A stretch of DNA of 64,000 nt from positions 1 through 64,000 of the forward strand of contig QJZZ01000003.1 in the NCBI GenBank assembly GCA_003246575.1, read 5' to 3'. The notes beneath the pieces are model-generated. The model saw nothing but the letters and a program-made list of their open reading frames with translations. It ran no database searches and was not told the origin of the DNA. The translations under genes were made by a program, and so were the position numbers. The stretch's first letter is position 1. Each line of letters begins with the position of its first letter. The DNA comes from Candidatus Saccharimonadota bacterium (lineage in GTDB: Bacteria > Patescibacteriota > Saccharimonadia > Saccharimonadales > Saccharimonadaceae). Positions 17,750 to 25,185 of this stretch are shown here, piece after piece.

Positions 17750-18388
17750 ATGGGTCAACTCATCATCGTACGTCATGCCGAAAGCGAATGGAATTTGCTC
17801 GGAAAATGGACGGGGCTCACCGATGTACATCTGACCGAAAAAGGCCGTAGCGATGCTATCAAGATGGGTGAGAACATCGCCGACCTCGCTGCCGACCTCG
17901 CATTTACATCAGCCCTTATTCGCACACAAGAGACACTTGACGGTGTTCTGTCAGGGAGCGGCATGCCAAGTGACCTCGCTAGGCGAGCAGCCAGCGAACT
18001 CAATGAACGAGACTACGGCGACCTCACTGGCAAGAACAAATGGGAAGTGCAAAAGGAAATTGGCGATGATGCCTTCACTGGAATCCGCCGCGGATGGGAT
18101 TATCCGGTGCCAGGTGGCGAAACACTCAAAGACGTCTACGATCGCGCGCTCCCATACTTTGAAGCAGAAATTCTACCACGCCTCCACGATGATCGCACCG
18201 TGCTCATGGTCGCACACGGCAATACTATTCGCGCACTTATGAAGCATTTTGACCAGGTGGCCGATGAAGATGTCGCTGGACTCGAGATGCCATTCGGTGA
18301 CATTGCCCTCTACGAATTCTCTTCTGGTGAAACGTTGCCGTCTAGCAAGCATATCCGACACACAGAGATCACCGCGACACACGCCTAG
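17750..18388 (+). CDS. gpmA: 2,3-bisphosphoglycerate-dependent phosphoglycerate mutase
   Basis: A 212-aa histidine phosphatase-fold enzyme interconverting 3- and 2-phosphoglycerate in glycolysis. The phosphohistidine motif is IIVRHAESEWN, followed by GLTDVHLTEKG and ALIRTQETL, with the second catalytic His in VAHGNTIRALMKH. The ATG at 17750 has an AAAAAGGAG ribosome-binding site eight bases upstream; an in-frame upstream extension is unlikely. Confidence 0.93.
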   Translation: MGQLIIVRHAESEWNLLGKWTGLTDVHLTEKGRSDAIKMGENIADLAADLAFTSALIRTQETLDGVLSGSGMPSDLARRAASELNERDYGDLTGKNKWEVQKEIGDDAFTGIRRGWDYPVPGGETLKDVYDRALPYFEAEILPRLHDDRTVLMVAHGNTIRALMKHFDQVADEDVAGLEMPFGDIALYEFSSGETLPSSKHIRHTEITATHA

Positions 18389-18449
18389 CCGAGCGTAAGC
18401 GATATATGATACGCTTGTGGTAACGATAATTAGTACAACGGGAGATACA

Positions 18450-19493
18450 ATGAATCCGCAACAGCCAAACGACAATAACGTTCCGCCTGTTTCACCATAC
18501 CCGGCACCCGAAGCCGCACCACAACCACAAATGCAGCCGCAACCTTCTATGGCACCGCCTCAGCCACAGATACAGCCTCAGCAGCCAGCGCCGATGGCAC
18601 CAAATCCTTTCGGCCAGGCGCCACAGCCGCAGCCAGGTACGTCAATGCCATTTGGCCCAGCACCTCAGCCAGGTGCACCCGCACCATTTCCTGGCGCACC
18701 CGTTGGCATGCAACCAGTCCCGCGAATGCCCAAAAAACCAATAGGTAAGGGTCTTCTATTCGGTATCATCGGTGGTGTTGTCGGTTTACTCGCCATTGTC
18801 GGGATCGTCCTTGTCGCCACTGGCATATTCAGCGTTAGTCACGATGACTACGTTGAGGTACAAAATGCGCTAACCGAAGACGCAATTTCAAACTTTCTAC
18901 CTGACACGTCATCAGAAAATATTACCGTCGATGACATGCTCGGTTACAGAGACAGTATCATCTCGAGCACAAACGAATACCTAGACTCGATAGGATCGAT
19001 GAAAGCAGTTCGGCTCGATAGCGAGCTCACTGAGCAGTTCAAGAATGTGCGCAGCTCACTTGATGGTGCCGATCAGTACTTTGGTGTCACATTCGAAAAC
19101 ACCGCCATCATAATGGCGGTTGCCGGAGGCGTGAGTGCGCGTGACGGCTACGTCAAACAGTCAAACGATATGATCTCCACGCTCGAAGCCATTCAAGACA
19201 AACTACGCTACGAACCAACAAAAAACTATGTTGCCGGACTCATTCAGGCACATAAAGATGCTCTACCGGCAGCAAAACGCATGGACGCGAACCGAGAAAT
19301 GGAATCGTACTCTGATTACGATTCAGGTGCCTGGACAGCGTACGAAGTCCTGTATGACACACAGGATAAACTCCGTGATCAACGGGACACTGGCATCGAG
19401 AGCCTCACGAAAGACTTTGACGCAGAGGCCTTTTCAAAGGAGATGCGCAAGTTCAACGACATGGTTGATGACAAGGTCAAAGAAACCGCGTAA
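18450..19493 (+). CDS. Proline/glutamine-rich single-pass membrane protein
   Basis: A 347-aa protein. Residues 1-~100 are low-complexity Pro/Gln/Ala (cytoplasmic), followed by a basic KKPIGKG, one TM helix (residues ~108-132, GLLFGIIGGVVGLLAIVGIV) and a ~210-residue outward helical domain. The start at 18450 is preceded by GGGAGATACA. The same arrangement of Pro-rich tail, TM helix and exposed domain recurs in the gene at 20762-21706. Function unknown. Confidence 0.78.
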   Translation: MNPQQPNDNNVPPVSPYPAPEAAPQPQMQPQPSMAPPQPQIQPQQPAPMAPNPFGQAPQPQPGTSMPFGPAPQPGAPAPFPGAPVGMQPVPRMPKKPIGKGLLFGIIGGVVGLLAIVGIVLVATGIFSVSHDDYVEVQNALTEDAISNFLPDTSSENITVDDMLGYRDSIISSTNEYLDSIGSMKAVRLDSELTEQFKNVRSSLDGADQYFGVTFENTAIIMAVAGGVSARDGYVKQSNDMISTLEAIQDKLRYEPTKNYVAGLIQAHKDALPAAKRMDANREMESYSDYDSGAWTAYEVLYDTQDKLRDQRDTGIESLTKDFDAEAFSKEMRKFNDMVDDKVKETA

Positions 19494-19516
19494 TAGCACG
19501 CAGGAAAACCCGGACG

Positions 19517-19550
19517 TACAGAGCAGGATATAGACTGCTCTGTATTTTAT
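19517..19550 (+). terminator. Intrinsic terminator before ackA
   Basis: TACAGAGCAG and CTGCTCTGTA form a ten-base-pair stem with an eight-base loop, followed by TTTTAT. It lies between the Pro-rich membrane protein and ackA. Confidence 0.75.
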
Positions 19551-19609
19551 ATACATACAGCAAACAAATCTACCAAGATATCATAAGTCTCTGGTATACT
19601 GAAGCTCGT

Positions 19610-20779
19610 ATGTCTACAATTATCACAATCAACGCAGGTTCATCTAGCCTAAAAGTCTCTATTTTTACCAGTGCAGACAGCGACGCGCTCGCTTCAGTAT
19701 CACTCGAAGGTATCGGAGTCGGTAACGGCATGATGATTATCGAAAAAAACGATACAAAAGAAAAAATCCCACAGGAATCAGCCGACCATCACGAAGCTGC
19801 TGCCATCATCAAAGGATGGCTCGAGTCTACGCTTCCGAGTGACGCGAAGATTGCCGCCGCCTCATACCGTGTTGTCCACGGCGGTGAACGCTTCAAGGAC
19901 GCGACAGTCATCGATGATGATGTCGTCTCATACCTTGCAGGGATTACGCCACTCGCACCAAACCACATGCCAGCAGCCGTCGCATGTATCGAGGCATTCC
20001 GCGCTGAATACCCGGAAATTCTGCACGTTGCGTGTTTTGACACGGCGTTCTTCCACGATATTCCAGCGGTTGCCAAAACCCTTGCGCTTCCAAAGCGCCT
20101 TCGCGACCAAGGTATGCGTCGGTACGGCTTCCACGGCATCTCTTATGATTACCTGACCAACGAATACGCCCGCAAGCGGGGAACGGAAGCAACTGGTCGC
20201 ATTATTATCGCCCACCTGGGCAGTGGCGGCAGTATGACTGCAGTGCTCAATGGCAAGCCAATCGATATGACGATGGGGCTCACGCCTGCTTCGGGTATCG
20301 TCATGAGTACCCGCAGCGGCGACATCGATCCAGGCGTATTTGACTTTCTCATGAAAGAAGAGGGTGCTTCAATCGACACCGTTCGCAACACACTCTACAA
20401 AGAATCAGGTCTTCTCGGTATCTCAGAAACAACAGCCGACATGCTCCAGCTTCTGAATACCCGCGACGAAGATCCACGTGCCAAGCTCGCAATCGAAGTT
20501 TATACCTACGTTATCCGCAAATACATCGGCGCCTACACGGCTGCACTCGGCGGTCTCGACGCTATCATCTTCTCTGCGGGTATCGGTGAGCGATCGGCAC
20601 CAATCCGCGGTCAAGTACTCGAGGGTCTCGAATACCTCGGTGTTTTCGTAGACGAAGCCAAGAACCAGGCAAACGACTACACGATTTCTACCGAAGAGTC
20701 CAAGGTCGCCGTCCACGTCATCCCGACGCGCGAAGACTCGGTGCTCGTCAACAAAGCACAGTCACTCCTCGGCGCGTAA
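19610..20779 (+). CDS. ackA: Acetate kinase
   Basis: A 389-aa ASKHA-fold kinase making ATP from acetyl phosphate and ADP. Motifs are ITINAGSSSLKVSIF (N-terminal phosphate loop), YRVVHGGERF, HLGSGGSM, GLTPASGIVMSTRSGDIDPG and IFSAGIGE. Length is normal. TATACT (19595-19600) ends nine bases before the ATG, so the leader is at most a few bases. No phosphotransacetylase is visible nearby. Its 3' end overlaps the convergent gene by 18 bases. Confidence 0.97.
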   Translation: MSTIITINAGSSSLKVSIFTSADSDALASVSLEGIGVGNGMMIIEKNDTKEKIPQESADHHEAAAIIKGWLESTLPSDAKIAAASYRVVHGGERFKDATVIDDDVVSYLAGITPLAPNHMPAAVACIEAFRAEYPEILHVACFDTAFFHDIPAVAKTLALPKRLRDQGMRRYGFHGISYDYLTNEYARKRGTEATGRIIIAHLGSGGSMTAVLNGKPIDMTMGLTPASGIVMSTRSGDIDPGVFDFLMKEEGASIDTVRNTLYKESGLLGISETTADMLQLLNTRDEDPRAKLAIEVYTYVIRKYIGAYTAALGGLDAIIFSAGIGERSAPIRGQVLEGLEYLGVFVDEAKNQANDYTISTEESKVAVHVIPTREDSVLVNKAQSLLGA

Positions 20780-21706
20780 CTCGCTAGCGCATACGTCAAA
20801 ATCCACTGCCGCAGGTAGTGGATTTTGATTAAACCATGCCCTCACGGCACTCGCGTCGTATCCACCATCGACATCCGAGACATAGACTCGCATCGGATCT
20901 CCATCCCAGGCCCCTTGAGATTGTAGGTTCACGGATGCACCCGTGCTCGCGTCGTCTTGCATGAAGTCTGAAAGTATCGCACACGACATACGATACGTCT
21001 GCGTTTCTTGAATATCTGGCGTTAGTTCATCAATTATGAGTCGGCGATCGGTCGAATAAATATCCGCAGGGACGTTAAGGCTCAGTTCGCCGTATCCACC
21101 AGACCTCAGTAGGCCATCCGTCAGACCGCACGTGTCCACGGACCAGCCCGTGATATCCAAAGACACGCGTGCGCGCTCACTATTGCCGACTGATACCTCG
21201 GCGGCTTTGATAGCAGAATCATCACGCACAGGTCCGTCGAATAGACGAATCTCATCCGCAGAGGTGTCCAAGGCGTTCTCGTACGTCACCTTACCATATT
21301 CGCACACACCGTAGGCCTCGATACCAAGCGTATCAACAATAGTAAGGCGCGCGCGTTCATACTCGTCAAGATCATCGGTCTTGATGGTGATATTCGTACT
21401 GCATGTGTCCTCGACAAACGACAAAGGTCCCGTACAGCCATAGTCGACGCTCGCAATTCGCCGCAAGTTGGCATCGCGAATTTTCGCATTCAGGTCTGCT
21501 TGGCCCGCTCTTGATTTTGGATAGGCAAACAACATAAGCAAAGTAACGGTCGCCACAGCCGATATAACCGATACAGCAAACCACGCAAGTGACACCGTCT
21601 TTAGCATGCGGCGAATTGACAACGGTCGTCTTGGTTCAGGCGACACTGAAGGAGTAGGCTACTGCGGTTGCGACGGCGAAGGTGGGATATTCGGTGTTGG
21701 CGGCAT
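20762..21706 (-). pseudogene. Pro-rich membrane protein with an in-frame amber codon, or a shorter GTG-started gene
   Basis: From the ATG at 21706 the frame reads MPPTPNIPPSPSQPQ, then TAG (21659-21661), then continues in frame with PTPSVSPEPRRPLSIRRML, a TM helix (LAWFAVSVISAVATVTLLML) and a ~230-residue exposed domain with several Cys. The Pro-rich run on both sides suggests that a Gln codon CAG became TAG. Without readthrough, the GTG at 21646 would give a 294-aa product that keeps the TM helix and outer domain, so the gene may still work. Layout resembles the protein at 18450. Confidence 0.6.
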
Positions 21707-21757
21707 AATAATTCCTAATACAACTATCCAGGAAATGCGTATGCTGACATAGCCAGG

Positions 21758-23410
21758 TTAGAAACGAGTTATGGTCGTACCCGGTGGAAAGGCGTTTGGA
21801 TCGACAGTTGTTGCGGTCGGGATTGAGACCGAAGTGACCGCAGTGTCTGTAAACGCGTCCGCAGCAATCGTCTGTACGCCGTTCTCAAATGTAACATTTG
21901 ATAGGTATGGGCTGTCACTAAATGCCCATGAATCAATTACAGTAACACGCGCAGGGATATGCACCGACGTGATCCCAACAGTGGTGAACGCACCGCCAGA
22001 GATACTCAACGAGGTGGAGCCTGTGCCGTCAATAGTCAAAGAAGTCAACCCAATATTGCCAGAAAAGGCACCTGAATCGATAACGGCAGTATGAGACGGC
22101 ACCACGAATGACTGTAGTGCAGCACCCATAAACGCTGCATCAGTAATAGTAAGAGGCGAGCTTCCACCGGTGGCAATAACAGCGCTTGTTAGTGTCGATA
22201 TACCGCTGAACGCGCCTCCGGCGAGCAGTGTCGTGTTCGACGGGAGCGATACCGACTGCAGCGCGGTTCCACCAAATGGACTGCTCGTGACACGGAACGG
22301 AGCCGAACCGCCGCCGAGAACAGTAAAGCTTGCTAGCTGGGAATCACCGCTGAACGCGCCCGATGCCAGCTCTGTCGTCCTCGACGGTAGTGTTACCGCC
22401 TGCAGACTCGATGCTCCGCCGAATGCACCACCAGTGACCACTAGCCCTCTTGAACCGTCAGCAATAGTCAGATTTACTAGCGCGGGATTATTGCTAAATG
22501 CACTACCGCCAATCTCAACTACGTTCTGTCCGAGCGTCAGCGAGGAAAGCTGAGGATTGCTCGTTACCTCACTACACTGAAATGTAATCGGAGGCGTTGA
22601 GCCATCTGCATCTGCAAAAAGTTTTAGGGTAGTAAGATTTGGCGCCTGATATATCGCCCCGCACCCGAAATCGGTCACGCTGCTTGGTATGGTGAGAGAT
22701 TCCACTTTGGTACGGTTGAATGCATCACTTTTTACAGATGTTACCGTATTGGGTACATAGATGTACGTCAACGCTGAGTCGTAAAACGCCGCGTTAAGTA
22801 TTGATTGCACACCATCAGAAATCACAATTTGCTTGGCGTATATATCAGACTGGAACGCGGAGTATCCGATACCGAGTACGTCGACTCCGCCAATCTGTGT
22901 CGGAGTAGCAAAGTTCTCGGGACATGCCGGGTTCGAAGCGTTATCATTCTCATGTGTATAATATCCCATGATATTTTTTTCCACGTTGTCGAATGCGAAA
23001 CATGATTCAGGTGCAACGGCTAGCGCGAGCGGAGCTTCCGTGCCGCCCAAGCAATCGCCATCGAGCACATCAGCACTATCACTGAACCTATGGTATGCCT
23101 TATCGGCTACAGTTACCGATACACAAAAAACTGTGCCTGAGATTGAATAGCCGTCACCACCTTCGGTGCCTTCAATCTGACCGACACTGCTAGGGTATAC
23201 GCCATTATCGGTATTGTACAATTGAACCGCTTGAATCAAAGATGAGAGTCGAGCGGCAGCCGATGCACGATGCGCACGGTCAACGATGCCGTTATACGCG
23301 ACGACCGACAACGCAGCCAGGATGGCTACTACAACAATGACGATCAGCAGTTCGACCAAGGTAAATCCACGACTGCGTGCTGTTCGTGTACCCGTATTTG
23401 TTTTAACCAT
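21758..23410 (-). CDS. Type IV pilin-like/BspA leucine-rich repeat fusion protein
   Basis: A 550-aa protein. Residues ~14-45 form a class III (type IV pilin) signal: short basic leader, then G-FTLVELLIVIVVVAILAAL with Glu at +5. A pilin-like alpha-helix and loop follow (to ~residue 150). The rest is a run of BspA-type repeats (patterns such as LTSLTIDGTGSTSLSISGGA and VIDSWAFSDSPYL). Such repeats often bind host surfaces. Prepilin peptidase processing and surface exposure are inferred. It probably acts as an adhesin-like minor pilin. Confidence 0.85.
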   Translation of the reverse strand: MVKTNTGTRTARSRGFTLVELLIVIVVVAILAALSVVAYNGIVDRAHRASAAARLSSLIQAVQLYNTDNGVYPSSVGQIEGTEGGDGYSISGTVFCVSVTVADKAYHRFSDSADVLDGDCLGGTEAPLALAVAPESCFAFDNVEKNIMGYYTHENDNASNPACPENFATPTQIGGVDVLGIGYSAFQSDIYAKQIVISDGVQSILNAAFYDSALTYIYVPNTVTSVKSDAFNRTKVESLTIPSSVTDFGCGAIYQAPNLTTLKLFADADGSTPPITFQCSEVTSNPQLSSLTLGQNVVEIGGSAFSNNPALVNLTIADGSRGLVVTGGAFGGASSLQAVTLPSRTTELASGAFSGDSQLASFTVLGGGSAPFRVTSSPFGGTALQSVSLPSNTTLLAGGAFSGISTLTSAVIATGGSSPLTITDAAFMGAALQSFVVPSHTAVIDSGAFSGNIGLTSLTIDGTGSTSLSISGGAFTTVGITSVHIPARVTVIDSWAFSDSPYLSNVTFENGVQTIAADAFTDTAVTSVSIPTATTVDPNAFPPGTTITRF

Positions 23411-23481
23411 GAATATGCACCTTTGCTAAATCATATATTACTTTCCTCAGTTTATCATAAGCATATACCATGGCAATAATA

Positions 23482-23503
23482 ATAGCCCCCAAGAGGGAGC
23501 TAT
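23482..23503 (-). terminator. Intrinsic terminator of the 23.5-24.0 kb minus-strand operon
   Basis: On the minus strand ATAGCTCCC-TCTT-GGGGGCTAT forms a nine-base-pair stem (one wobble) followed by TATTATTATT. It begins a few bases after the stop of the 30-codon gene. Confidence 0.75.
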
Positions 23504-23506
23504 GTA

Positions 23507-23599
23507 TTAGATTCGGCGCATCTTCTTTTTGAGAGCTTTGAGCTTCTTCTTGCGTGCGCGTTTGATGTCGGCACCATGCCAACTACGATGTTTAGCCAT
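23507..23599 (-). CDS. 30-aa highly basic microprotein, possibly ribosome-associated
   Basis: Encodes MAKHRSWHGADIKRARKKKL followed by ten more residues (KALKKKMRRI), then TAA. Eighteen of the 30 residues are Lys, Arg or His. It starts five bases after the upstream stop, has AAGG before its ATG and is followed by a proper terminator, so it looks like a real gene. The composition recalls tiny ribosomal proteins such as bTHX or the AURKAIP1/bS22 type, but no family can be assigned. Confidence 0.7.
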   Translation of the reverse strand: MAKHRSWHGADIKRARKKKLKALKKKMRRI

Positions 23600-23603
23600 T
23601 GTT

Positions 23604-24014
23604 CTACCTTACCATATCTTCGGTCAGCTGACCAGACCTCTGTCGTTCGATCAAGTTTTCGACACGGTGACGTATGTCGTCACGCGTAGCATCTATATCC
23701 GTTACATCGAGTAGCCAACATTCACTGTTTTCCGTATACTCCTGCAAAAAGTCGGGTAGTTGGTCAAATTGCTCAAAGAAAACGAGATATTCTGCGCTAC
23801 TGGCCATCGCTGCACTCGCGAGCTGACACGTGTTTTGTGATATATCGATACCGATTCTCTTCATGGACTCGGCAGCCTCAACACTTACCGGCGCACCGAC
23901 ATAGACATTCAGTCCAGCCGATAGCGCACCGCCCGTAGTCGTGAGGTTATTGTATATCGCTGCCGCCATCTGGCTATACGAATCATTTCGGTTGCATATG
24001 AATAATATTCTCAT
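23604..24014 (-). CDS. Low-molecular-weight phosphotyrosine phosphatase-like protein, degenerate P-loop
   Basis: A 136-aa protein. Its start MRILFICNRNDSYSQMAAAI aligns with the family P-loop (C-X5-R-S-P-M). The Cys is kept but the catalytic Arg position is Tyr, so phosphatase or arsenate reductase activity is doubtful. TAGACT lies upstream on the minus strand; a GTG three bases earlier (24017) is an alternative start. It is co-transcribed with the 30-aa basic protein. Confidence 0.72.
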   Translation of the reverse strand: MRILFICNRNDSYSQMAAAIYNNLTTTGGALSAGLNVYVGAPVSVEAAESMKRIGIDISQNTCQLASAAMASSAEYLVFFEQFDQLPDFLQEYTENSECWLLDVTDIDATRDDIRHRVENLIERQRSGQLTEDMVR

Positions 24015-24081
24015 CACCAGTTAGTCTACAGGATAATGTACGCATCTCTCAAATGCGAATCAATGCTATGCTGGTGAGAGA

Positions 24082-24555
24082 ATGAATACAGAGGCAAGGG
24101 AATTAAAAGCTACTCTAGGCGAACGTCTTGCACGACAGGCACCAGTCGCCGCGGGATTGTCGCTTGTGGCGCTCTATTCCAAAGTAGCGCATAATCCCGT
24201 TCCAGACTATCTGCCACAGCCAGCCTATGATAGTCTCGCGCATCCTTCGCTCGGATACATTGGCGCCCTGTCGGCAAGCATGCTCGCAGATAAGTTTCCG
24301 CGAGCGCACCACTGGATACTCCTGGCCGGCGCGACGACGCTCAACTTTGCCACCGAGTTCGCACAGGATATCGAAAAGAATACCGCGCACCCGTTCTACG
24401 AAGCATCGCAACGCGCTGAAACAGCCAAAGATTTTGCATTCGCACTCGGAGGGTTCGCACTCTACTCACTTCGTGACGCCGTGCTTCGCCGCAAAACAAA
24501 GTCCGAAAATAGCGAGCGCACACCGACGCTAGCGACAGCAGACCAGCCTGACTAG
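24082..24555 (+). CDS. Small hydrophobic protein of unknown function
   Basis: A 157-aa protein with three moderately hydrophobic segments (near residues 20-35, 58-72 and 75-95). The middle part (LLAGATTLNFATEFAQDIEK) recalls VanZ-like or DUF2238-type membrane proteins, but the match is not secure. TATGCT (24067-24072) lies nine bases before the ATG. It converges with a four-base overlap on the CYTH gene. Confidence 0.65.
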   Translation: MNTEARELKATLGERLARQAPVAAGLSLVALYSKVAHNPVPDYLPQPAYDSLAHPSLGYIGALSASMLADKFPRAHHWILLAGATTLNFATEFAQDIEKNTAHPFYEASQRAETAKDFAFALGGFALYSLRDAVLRRKTKSENSERTPTLATADQPD

Positions 24556-25145
24556 CTTTTTAGCATCTCTGGTGCCGGGTCATCGAAACAAAAATGATCC
24601 CATCCATGATTGACTGCTTCAATACCCGCGTCACCGATATGTGGGTATTGATGCACGTAGAGGTTCGCTACGCCGCCAAAAATTGCATCTGCCCAATCGA
24701 ACCCCAGCGTCTCGGCACAGTCTTTCAATTCCACTTCGCTCTTGCCCTCGATTTCGATATATGGACGTAGCCATGGCCATTCGTCGATCATAATTTCGGT
24801 ATCGCCAAGCTTCCAATTTTCACGACGACTTTCTTGATAGGCGTCGTAGGGAAGTCCGCCCGCACGAAAAATATTCACTGCCGTGTCAAAATCACCAACG
24901 GTTGTCTCATACTCATACGCGCTGTCAACGTCAGTGCCGTTAAACTGCTTGTACGTCACGGTCGTCCGATGACCTTCGTCACGAATGCGTATGTACGCCT
25001 CGTTTTGTATCATCTCAGGCGTATGAATCGCCACGCGTTTCATCAACCGCATCGGCTGCTCACACTGCGCACCAAGCTGAGTGAGTTTCGCTCGAATATC
25101 GTCGATGATGATATCGGCAAACTTTACTTCAATTTCGTTGTACAT
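24552..25145 (-). CDS. CYTH-domain protein (adenylate cyclase class IV/triphosphatase-like)
   Basis: A 197-aa protein beginning MYNEIEVKF, the ExExK signature of CYTH tunnel enzymes, with further acidic and basic strands (AYIRIRDEGHRTTVTYKQF, YEYETTVGDF, WPWLRPYIEIEG). These enzymes bind a triphosphate substrate and metal in a beta-barrel tunnel; the substrate here is unknown. TATAGT (25152-25157 on the minus strand) ends six bases before the ATG, so it is leaderless. Confidence 0.87.
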   Translation of the reverse strand: MYNEIEVKFADIIIDDIRAKLTQLGAQCEQPMRLMKRVAIHTPEMIQNEAYIRIRDEGHRTTVTYKQFNGTDVDSAYEYETTVGDFDTAVNIFRAGGLPYDAYQESRRENWKLGDTEIMIDEWPWLRPYIEIEGKSEVELKDCAETLGFDWADAIFGGVANLYVHQYPHIGDAGIEAVNHGWDHFCFDDPAPEMLKS

Positions 25146-25185
25146 ACATCAACTATACCGGTTATTTCGGTAATCACGCAACCGC

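Noticed and set aside
23604-24017. Arsenate reductase (ArsC) assignment
   Set aside because: The fold matches the family but the P-loop Arg is replaced by Tyr and no arsenic genes are adjacent.
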